Of a DNA stretch of 64,000 nt, positions 35,732 through 42,006 are shown piece by piece. How positions within the stretch are numbered: position 1 is the stretch's first letter; every line of letters begins with the position of its first letter. The notes beneath the pieces are model-generated. The model was not told where the DNA came from and made no database searches. It worked only from the letters and a program-made list of their open reading frames with translations. Position numbers and translations under genes: made by a program. Origin of the DNA: Deltaproteobacteria bacterium (GTDB lineage: Bacteria; Myxococcota_A; Polyangia; GCA-2747355); NCBI GenBank assembly GCA_020633415.1, contig JACKDQ010000002.1:434001-498000 (forward strand), written 5' to 3'.

Positions 35732-36057
35732 CACAGGTTCCTCCAGTCGAGTTGTGCTCAGCCAATGAGCAAATGACGTGCCACGAACCCGTCGGCCAGC
35801 AGGCGCGCTATCTTCAGACAACTATTGAGCTCGATCGCGGCACACCGAACCAAACGTCTCACCGAGGTGACGCAGAAACACACCAACGGGCGATCACAAG
35901 GCAACAGATCGGCAGATAGCCTCGGCGATGCGCTGGCGCGCAGAACGAAAACAAATGGCTGGCGATTGTCTGCGGCGACGCGGAGGGATCTTGTGCGCGC
36001 CGCGGAGGGTCGGCGCGCTGCATCTCAGATGCAGCACGCCAACGAGAACCTGAGAAA

Positions 36058-36471
36058 CTACTTGGCCGCCGTTTTGGCCGGCTTTGCGGTCTTTGCAGCT
36101 TTGGCCGTCTTCTTGGCCTTTTTTGCCTTGGGCACGCAGCGCTTCGCACAACCCTCGTGGCGCTTGGTGCAGCCGGCTTTGGCTTTGGCGACGGTCTTCG
36201 CACAGGCAGCTTTTTTCTTGTCGTAGCCGGCGGTCACTTTCGCTTTGGCCGCTTCAGCATTCTTGGCCTTCTCGGCCTTCTTCTCTGCTTTCTCTTTCCA
36301 CTTGTCGGCCGCGGCAGTGCACTTCTCTTCGGCCTTGGTGGCCTTCGCCTCGCACGTGGTCTGCGCGCCGGTGCATTTCTCTTCGCACTTGGCTTGCTTG
36401 TCCGCCTGAGCCCAGGCAAACGAAGTGATCAACACTGACAACGCAATCAAGAGCCCATTCGCTTTTCGCAT
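36058..36471 (-). CDS. Small secreted Lys/Ala/Cys-rich protein
   Basis: A 137-residue protein. Signal peptide MRKANGLLIALSVLITSFAWA, cleavage after AWA. The mature chain is almost entirely Lys, Ala, Glu, Thr and Cys, likely a long helix or coiled coil. Ten or so Cys residues are spaced in helical intervals (KCEEKCTGAQTTCEAK; then AGCTKRHEGCAKRCVPK). The C-terminal 35 residues are pure Lys/Ala/Thr/Pro. A strong GGAGGA precedes the ATG. It could bind nucleic acid, metal or polyanions in the periplasm; no family recognised. Confidence 0.65.
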   Translation of the reverse strand: MRKANGLLIALSVLITSFAWAQADKQAKCEEKCTGAQTTCEAKATKAEEKCTAAADKWKEKAEKKAEKAKNAEAAKAKVTAGYDKKKAACAKTVAKAKAGCTKRHEGCAKRCVPKAKKAKKTAKAAKTAKPAKTAAK

Positions 36472-36785
36472 TTAGAAATCCTCCATTGGATAAAGCACGA
36501 ACAGCTGACGGTGCGGCATCAATCTTTATTCGCCGCGGAAAGTGCTTTTTGCCCCACGTCGCAAAGATTCTCAATGGGGAAGGTGCATAGAAAGAAACAT
36601 CGGTTCGGCATCGGAGCCACAGCATCCGATCGACTAAGCTCGCGGTCTCGCGGTAGGCACTGTTTCGGTGCTTAGACCACCGAAAGAGCGCCCTCCACAC
36701 ACCTGAAATTACATTGGAAACACCACCCTGGCCGACGGCTTTCCGCACGGGTACAACCAAGCGATCAACCCCTGCGTGCGCTGCC
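36472..36785. other. Intergenic region between radical-SAM gene and Lys/Cys-rich gene
   Basis: A 314-base gap. It should hold the promoter of the leftward Lys/Cys-rich gene and any terminator of the TetR/radical-SAM operon. No hairpin with a T-tract and no confident promoter boxes are visible. Confidence 0.45.
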
Positions 36786-38114
36786 CTAGGCGACATCGCT
36801 CAGCGGTGCTGCTGGCGCGAACATCTGTTGAAAGCGACGCAGTACTTCGTCGAAAACCAACGTCATAGCGTTGGAGTGTTTTGACAGCGCAGCTCCGTCG
36901 CCGACGAGCGATCCGCCCGCGCTCTGGGCCAGGCACTGCAGAAACCCCGGCGACTTAACAAAGCTGTCAGCGATTCGCCGCGATGCTTCAACAAACCAAT
37001 CGGCATTGGGCGGGCGAAAGCCCCAGTAGGCTGAGCCGGGCGCCGAGTAGTACGTCAGCGGGAAAGGCATCACGCCTTTGGAGATGCGTTCTTCAACGCC
37101 TTCGACCAACGCCTCCATCGGCTCGATGCCGACCACCAGACAACCCGTCGTATTCAAATAAGGCCCGAAGACCTCGACCGAGGCCTCCTGCGCCTCCATC
37201 CAATAGGCGTGCGGCTTGTAGCTGTTCTTGCCGGGGCAGATGGCTGCAAAGTACTTGGGGTCCATTACCTCCAAGTCGATGCTAGTGCCGGTGACGCCGA
37301 GCGCCTTCCAGCGATGCATCTCGGCAAAGTCCTCCGGTGGATAGTAGTTGAAGAAGATCTTCTGCTGTTGATACGCCTCGTCGCCGAGCGCCGCGCGCAC
37401 TTCAGAGAGCACGATCTCCATCCGCTCAAGATAGAGGTGCCGATCGGCCGGCGGCAGTGCACCGGCGCTAAGCGAGATCATCCCCCGCCAACCTGCGTCG
37501 ACGGCGACCTTGAGCGCCTCGGCCTGATAGCTCGCCCAGCTTCTCAGCACGTGGTCGGGCAACTTGAGCATCCGCTTGGACAGAGGGTTTGCGAAGAGGT
37601 TGCAGTACCGACAGGCGTCCTTGCCGCTCACGTAGTTTGCACACGAGAGAGAAAACGCGACGGTGACGATTTCGGCGGAAACCACCGGCAAGAAGGTTCG
37701 CATCGGTAGGCCGTTGGATAAGCTGCCTTCGGCCCACGACAGCGATGCAGGGACATACCCGGTTACGAGGATTTCGTCGCCGTCGGTGACGGTCACGCGA
37801 TCGCCTTGGCGAGTGAGCTGCAGTCGGGAATATTCGTTGGGCATCACCATGACCTTGATACCGCAGCCATCGAAGTGGAACTTGAGGCCCGCCGCTTGCC
37901 GAGAGGTTCGCTCCCAGAGCGACGCCGTCTGCGCATAGGTGCGCCAGATGCCTTCGACATCGTCGTAGTCCAAGCGCTCGGGCAATGCCGCAGTGGCGCG
38001 CGTGAGCTCTTCCATCGACGGCATCTGCACGTCTTTGATCCGCACACCTTCCGACATCAAGCGAGCCTTGATGAATACGTCTTGCTCTGTGATCGGGCGT
38101 TCCTCGGCCATCAT
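36786..38114 (-). CDS. Radical-SAM-like protein with Cx9CxxC motif
   Basis: A 442-residue soluble protein. An N-terminal region of about 140 residues includes a small strand-rich part (GCGIKVMVMPNEYSRLQLTR; GDRVTVTDGDEILVTGYVPA). The middle has FSLSCANYVSGKDACRYCNL, giving Cys158-x9-Cys168-x2-Cys171, a cluster-binding motif like that of Elp3 rather than the usual Cx3CxxC. Then come barrel-like strands (MISLSAGALPP; KIFFNYYPPEDF; GTSIDLEVMDPKYFAAICPG; GCLVVGIEPMEALVEGVEER). This supports a radical SAM enzyme. Substrate and product are unknown. It overlaps the TetR gene by 4 bases (38111-38114), so the two form an operon controlled by that regulator. Confidence 0.75.
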   Translation of the reverse strand: MMAEERPITEQDVFIKARLMSEGVRIKDVQMPSMEELTRATAALPERLDYDDVEGIWRTYAQTASLWERTSRQAAGLKFHFDGCGIKVMVMPNEYSRLQLTRQGDRVTVTDGDEILVTGYVPASLSWAEGSLSNGLPMRTFLPVVSAEIVTVAFSLSCANYVSGKDACRYCNLFANPLSKRMLKLPDHVLRSWASYQAEALKVAVDAGWRGMISLSAGALPPADRHLYLERMEIVLSEVRAALGDEAYQQQKIFFNYYPPEDFAEMHRWKALGVTGTSIDLEVMDPKYFAAICPGKNSYKPHAYWMEAQEASVEVFGPYLNTTGCLVVGIEPMEALVEGVEERISKGVMPFPLTYYSAPGSAYWGFRPPNADWFVEASRRIADSFVKSPGFLQCLAQSAGGSLVGDGAALSKHSNAMTLVFDEVLRRFQQMFAPAAPLSDVA

Positions 38115-38767
38115 CTCTCCCCTTTTTCCGGGTCACGGGTCCAATAGTGGGACAGGGCCCCAACGGTCATCGCCACCAGCGTACGCGTTGCGTGCTCGCG
38201 GGTGACCTCTGGGCGATACAAAAGCTGCAAACCGATGCGCAGCCACATCGCCATCAAACCTTGGGCGATCAGTTCGAGATCGATCTGACCTCCGACGCCC
38301 TGGCCGCTCATTTCCATCGCACGCGCCAACAGCGGCGCCATCTGCGGGTTGACGCCACCGGCAAAGGCGTGATCGTCGATGCCGTGGCCACTGCGCTGCA
38401 CGTACACCCGCACGAACGCGGCTTCGTGCTCCCAGAGATCAAAGAAGACCTCGGCCAGCTCCTCGACACTGTCTTGGAGCGGTCGCGTCCCGGCTGCAGC
38501 GAACAGTGGAGCGAGCACGCTGGCGATCTCCGCCGTGAAGCGCGCCAGCAGCTCGTCTACCAGCGCCTCTTTCGTGGCGAAGTGAACGTAGATCGTGCCG
38601 GGCGCCACGTCGGCTGCGCGCGCGATATCGCCGATCGTCGTGCCATCGAAACCGCGCTCGCAAAAGCATCGCCGCGCCGCATCGAGCAGCACGCGCCGCG
38701 TTTCAGCCTTTTGCCGCTGTCGCCGCGTCGCTGTTCCGAGGGCATCCATTTTTTCGATGAATGACAT
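38111..38767 (-). CDS. TetR/AcrR family transcriptional regulator
   Basis: A 218-residue regulator. The N-terminal DNA-binding helix-turn-helix is typical (RRVLLDAARRCFCERGFDGT, then TIGDIARAADVAPGTIYVHF, ATKEALVDELL). The C-terminal helical ligand-binding domain is variable, as usual. The first gene of a two-gene operon with the radical-SAM-like protein. A 31-bp palindrome (38756-38786) covers its start codon and should be its own operator, so autorepression is expected, relieved by a ligand linked to the enzyme's pathway. The later Met at 38749 is an alternative start, without a better ribosome site. Confidence 0.92.
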   Translation of the reverse strand: MSFIEKMDALGTATRRQRQKAETRRVLLDAARRCFCERGFDGTTIGDIARAADVAPGTIYVHFATKEALVDELLARFTAEIASVLAPLFAAAGTRPLQDSVEELAEVFFDLWEHEAAFVRVYVQRSGHGIDDHAFAGGVNPQMAPLLARAMEMSGQGVGGQIDLELIAQGLMAMWLRIGLQLLYRPEVTREHATRTLVAMTVGALSHYWTRDPEKGER

Positions 38768-38786
38768 TCAGTGAATATCATTCATC
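38756..38786. promoter_or_regulatory. 31-bp palindromic operator over the TetR start codon
   Basis: Arms GATGAATGACATTCA (38756-38770) and TGAATATCATTCATC (38772-38786) are reverse complements at 14 of 15 positions around a central G. Each arm itself contains the half-site TGAATGA or its complement, so two overlapping dimers could bind. The ATG start (38765-38767) lies within it. Size and symmetry fit TetR-family operators. Confidence 0.75.
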
Positions 38787-39183
38787 CAAAAGAGCCTTGT
38801 CCAGCGCTATCTGCAAAATTCCAATTTTACTAAATAATTCAGCAGGACGCTGTCGCGCGCGCGGGCTCAAGCGAGTACGCCCAACGCGTGCAGCATCGAT
38901 GCGTCGCAGATGAAACCATTGCCAGTCGCCGCCTTCGTGCGCTGACGGTCGTCGACAATGCGCGCGGCTCTGTCGGCAAATCAAAGTGGCCGCCAAGCTG
39001 CCAGCGCGCGGTGATCGCCGCTCGCGACGAGTGCCTTGCAACCAACGCCTTTGGTTCTAGCCGAGCATACAGCCCTGCTGCCTAGGGCCCAACACCGTTG
39101 CGGTCGCGTGCCGCTGCCGATTGAAGCGCTTCGCCGATGCAGCCAGTGACTGTGCGCGTGAGCCGTCTATATCGAGCGAGGTG
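38787..39183. other. Intergenic region upstream of the TetR operon
   Basis: About 400 bases without a gene. An AT-rich patch at about 38812-38840 (AAAATTCCAATTTT and TAAATAATTC) on the TetR side contrasts with the GC-rich surroundings and is the likely promoter area for the leftward operon. I cannot fix -35/-10 boxes. The remainder shows nothing recognisable. Confidence 0.45.
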
Positions 39184-40155
39184 CTAGCGCGGATAGAGCG
39201 TGACGCGCGTGCTTTGCTTCGGGTCCCAGCGCATCTCACCGCGCTCGAAGGTCTGCCGGTAGCTATTGTCGCCGACGAGCGTTTCCTCAGAGGTTGGCGG
39301 ACCCAGCAGCTCGAAAAGCGGCTTGTTCCCCGACAGCGCGTGCGGCCTTTCGTAAACCATCTTGAAGCCGTGCTTGACGATGAACGCTTTGCCACGATCG
39401 ACATTTGCCACCAACAAGGCGTCGCCGAATTTCAAATCGCCGCCCTTGACGACCAACGCAACGCTATTGGCGACGAACAGCGGCCGTGACTTGTGGTCGA
39501 CACGCCAATCGCGGCGATCACCGCGCAGCGCATCGCCCAAAAGGCGCGCCCACCAGCCACCCGCTGGGTCGAATAGACTGGTCGCCTTGCCCGACGCGTC
39601 AAAGAGAATGTTGCCCTTGTTCACATCGATCTCAACGAAGGGTAGCGCCTTTTGCGCAGCGGCCTTGATCAGCGCGACTTCGTTATTGGCTCTTCCTTGA
39701 GCACCATCGCTCAAGTCCTTGTAGGCCAGGCCTTTGCCCAACGCTTGCAGCATCGCGAAGCGACCGTGCGCCTGCGTCTCTGGCAAGAGATCTTTGTAGG
39801 CCTCGAAGTGAGGCGATTGCGCGAGGCCAGCGAGCACCCAGAGCGTCATGTCGCGAAAGGTCGTCCTCAGCCTGGCGTTCGGCTTTGGCATCAGGTTGCC
39901 GCTCGGGATCGTCGGTTTGATGCGCTTGTACACCCACTCAGCCGGCGCGCCCGCCCTGCCTTTGAGTAGAAACGCATCCGCCGTCCATCCGGAGCGCCGC
40001 CAGACGAAGCCGCGCCGCGCGGCGATCTCAACTTCGACGCGTTCTCGGATCACCTCGGAGCGATTCTTGGCACTCACCGGCGCGAGCAGCGGCGACGCCG
40101 TCAGCAGCAGCATCAGCAGCAGCAGTTGAATCGGTGCTCGCACGCTCGGACCCAT
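39184..40155 (-). CDS. Exported protein with kinase-fold signatures
   Basis: A 323-residue protein with a Sec signal peptide (APIQLLLLMLLLTASPLLA, then PVSA; cleavage near 29). The mature domain shows a kinase-like order: a Lys in a strand (WVYKRIKP, Lys77); a helical stretch; then FVEIDVNKGNILFD, where Asp177-x4-Asn182 mimics the catalytic loop HxDxxxxN with His replaced; and Asp196 in SLFDPAGG in place of the DFG Asp, 14 residues after the Asn. Those spacings match kinase-fold enzymes. Export of a kinase fold is rare in bacteria. ATP supply outside the cytoplasm is a problem, so it may use another substrate. Next upstream is another exported enzyme-like gene at 40451. The kinase assignment is inference. 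Confidence 0.5.
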   Translation of the reverse strand: MGPSVRAPIQLLLLMLLLTASPLLAPVSAKNRSEVIRERVEVEIAARRGFVWRRSGWTADAFLLKGRAGAPAEWVYKRIKPTIPSGNLMPKPNARLRTTFRDMTLWVLAGLAQSPHFEAYKDLLPETQAHGRFAMLQALGKGLAYKDLSDGAQGRANNEVALIKAAAQKALPFVEIDVNKGNILFDASGKATSLFDPAGGWWARLLGDALRGDRRDWRVDHKSRPLFVANSVALVVKGGDLKFGDALLVANVDRGKAFIVKHGFKMVYERPHALSGNKPLFELLGPPTSEETLVGDNSYRQTFERGEMRWDPKQSTRVTLYPR

Positions 40156-40450
40156 CGAATCGGCTGATATGCAAGATTCGTCCCGAGGCCGATCGAGTTA
40201 TTCTCTCGTGTTGGGTCCTATTGGACTAGCCAGTGAAGCCACCGCCGGCGACTGGAAGCGCCGCATCCGCCAACGAGCCAAGCCCCTGTCTAGTGCCAGC
40301 TGCGACGACGGAGGCCGCCGCTCGTCCGGGGAAGCGGATTAAGTCCAGTCGACCTGCCACCGCATTTCCCGCTTTCTTTTTCTTGTAGGTCCTGAGCACG
40401 CCTTGACGCCACCAACCGATCGGTCTCGGCGGCCACGAGTCTCATCGCTG
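40156..40450. other. Gap between the two exported enzyme-like genes
   Basis: 295 bases with no gene. It may carry a separate promoter for the kinase-like gene; nothing recognisable is seen. Confidence 0.4.
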
Positions 40451-41359
40451 CTAACGCTTTTTCCAGGGCGACGTGACCGCCTTGACCAGCAGCGGATCGG
40501 CCTTCATGCGGCGCATCATCCCTGCCTTGAATTGGCCATAGCGTTGGTCGTTGCGCTTAGGCGCCTCAAGGCGATTGAACCAAGCCTTATACTCGGCGAC
40601 GCGATCATAGGCTTGACCGGCGAAGTGTTCGACCAACGTCGGATAGGCAGCGACATCGAACCCGCTGGCAGCGGACGTTTCGTTATAGTGAGGACTACTG
40701 CTGTCAAAGATCGAAACTATCTCGAGCTTGGGGATATGTCGCTTGCTCAACAGCGATAGGGCGCGTTGCTTTCGCAGGTGGCCACGCAAAATACGACCCG
40801 CCTGACGGAGCGACTTGCCCGACTGAACGAAGTCCAGCAAGACGAGTTCCTTTGCGTCGGCAAAGACGCCGCGTTCCGTAGCGAGTCTGTCGAAGGTGCG
40901 ACGGAAGGCACGGCGGCTGTTGCGCGAGAGACGACGCTTGAGGCCACTACCCGGCATGGTAAACGCCAAATCCGGCGCCAAAGATTCGAAAAAGGCGATG
41001 ATCGGCGCGGGTGAACGACCGAGGCCAACAAAGCGATAGCGCTCCACGGGGTAGCGCTCGAGAATTCGCAGGCTGAGATCTCTCAGCGCCTCGTACTCCG
41101 ACTGGCTAAGGTAATCGTAGACCTTGGGCTCGAAGAACAGCTTCGGCTCGGGGTCGGCGAGGGCAAAGAGCGCCGCCGTTCCCAAGGCCAGTGCATTTTC
41201 TTCGGCCGCCTGCGCGTCATGCGCACCAGCCAAGATCGCCGCTAGCAGACCGCGCTCCGCGGGTTCAGCCGCGCGCGCCACTGCCACGGGCGCCAGCTGG
41301 ACACTGGCGAGCAGCCCTAAAAGGACAACGGTTCGGATCTGGTGCAAGGTTCTCTTCAC
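40451..41359 (-). CDS. Exported protein with phosphoribosyltransferase-like signatures
   Basis: About 302 residues from a GTG at 41359; the frame continues to a TTG at 41395, which gives 314 residues. Neither start has a good ribosome site. A signal peptide is likely (RTVVLLGLLASVQLAPVAVA, then RAAEP). Numbered from the TTG, RYRFVGLGRSPAPIIAFFES (119-138) and ELVLLDFVQSGKSLRQA (183-199) resemble the two core strands of type I phosphoribosyltransferases. The second ends in a SGKS loop like the PRPP-binding TGxT, though the usual second acidic residue before the loop is Phe. This is a motif-level resemblance only. It is followed by the exported kinase-like gene 295 bases downstream. Confidence 0.5.
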   Translation of the reverse strand: MKRTLHQIRTVVLLGLLASVQLAPVAVARAAEPAERGLLAAILAGAHDAQAAEENALALGTAALFALADPEPKLFFEPKVYDYLSQSEYEALRDLSLRILERYPVERYRFVGLGRSPAPIIAFFESLAPDLAFTMPGSGLKRRLSRNSRRAFRRTFDRLATERGVFADAKELVLLDFVQSGKSLRQAGRILRGHLRKQRALSLLSKRHIPKLEIVSIFDSSSPHYNETSAASGFDVAAYPTLVEHFAGQAYDRVAEYKAWFNRLEAPKRNDQRYGQFKAGMMRRMKADPLLVKAVTSPWKKR

Positions 41360-41597
41360 GACGGCATCGCGCTGTGTTCGCAAGAGACGCGCCAAGAGGA
41401 TGAACCGAAATTATTTACATTTTCTTCAACGGATCCGGCCTCTCGACTAGCCGTTTGGCGTTGCGCGTCGGCTTCGCCTGGCGGTTCCCCCCCAGCCTCC
41501 AGCGCGCGATCTTGCGCGAGCATCTGCCTGCACCGTCGCACCTCGCTCGGCGACCAACTGCGCAGGTCGTGCCACACAGATTGCGCTTGCGCCGCAC

Positions 41598-41626
41598 TTG
41601 CAAAATCGCGCTGTAACAGCTATGCA
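41598..41626 (+). promoter_or_regulatory. Candidate promoter of tRNA-Leu
   Basis: TTGCAA (41598-41603) and TATGCA (41621-41626) are separated by 17 bases, with the tRNA starting 38 bases after the -10 box. The spacing is ideal, the boxes are moderately good. Confidence 0.4.
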
Positions 41627-41633
41627 GTCGATG

Positions 41634-41660
41634 TTCGTCGCCTTTCTCGAGGCGAACGAA
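41634..41660 (+). other. Hairpin in the tRNA-Leu leader
   Basis: TTCGTCGCCT (41634-41643) and AGGCGAACGAA (41650-41660) pair with one bulged A, ending 3 bases before the mature tRNA 5' end. It may aid processing of the precursor. Confidence 0.4.
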
Positions 41661-41663
41661 CAT

Positions 41664-41745
41664 GCGAGGATGGCGGAACTGGTAGACGCGCTGGATTTAG
41701 GTTCCAGTGGGGAGACCCGTGGAGGTTCGAGTCCTCTTCCTCGCA
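41664..41745 (+). tRNA. tRNA-Leu, anticodon UAG
   Basis: An 82-base class II tRNA. The acceptor GCGAGGA pairs with TCCTCGC (41738-41744), followed by discriminator A. The D arm contains TGGCGGAACTGGTAGACGC. The anticodon stem CTGGA/TCCAG encloses TTTAGGT, with anticodon TAG, reading CUA leucine codons. A long variable arm (TGGGGAGACCCGTG) and the T arm GAGGTTCGAGTCCTC follow. CCA is not encoded. Confidence 0.95.
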
Positions 41746-42006
41746 TTTGCTGAGATCGTTGAGTGTTCGGTGTTTCACCGACAATGACGGCGCGCTTGAT
41801 TAGGGCCGTTGTGCCGTTATTGTGCCGTTGTCGTAGTGAGGCGGGTGAATGGCGTTTCCCGAACGAGAGCAAGATATGTACGACCTGCTCTCGCTATTCG
41901 GGGGCGGCGCGCTGATCGTCGTGCTCGTTGTGATTGGCATCGTCGGCGCGTGTCGAAGCACAGCCTGTACAAGTGGGTCAGAGAAGCTCAGCCTCCGCCG
42001 GAGCGC
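41746..42006 (+). pseudogene. IS3-type transposase OrfA remnant beside tRNA-Leu
   Basis: In one frame at 41950-42006 the translation VSKHSLYKWVREAQPPPER matches the helix-turn-helix tail typical of IS3-family OrfA proteins. The surrounding frame is not OrfA-like, so only a scrap of the element remains. It overlaps the last 19 bases of the large leftward glycosyltransferase-like gene, whose C-terminal residues are therefore encoded on the reverse strand of the transposase scrap. The bases 41746-41949 hold no other gene. A 73-residue open frame at 41849-42070 has one hydrophobic stretch but is probably fortuitous. Confidence 0.45.
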
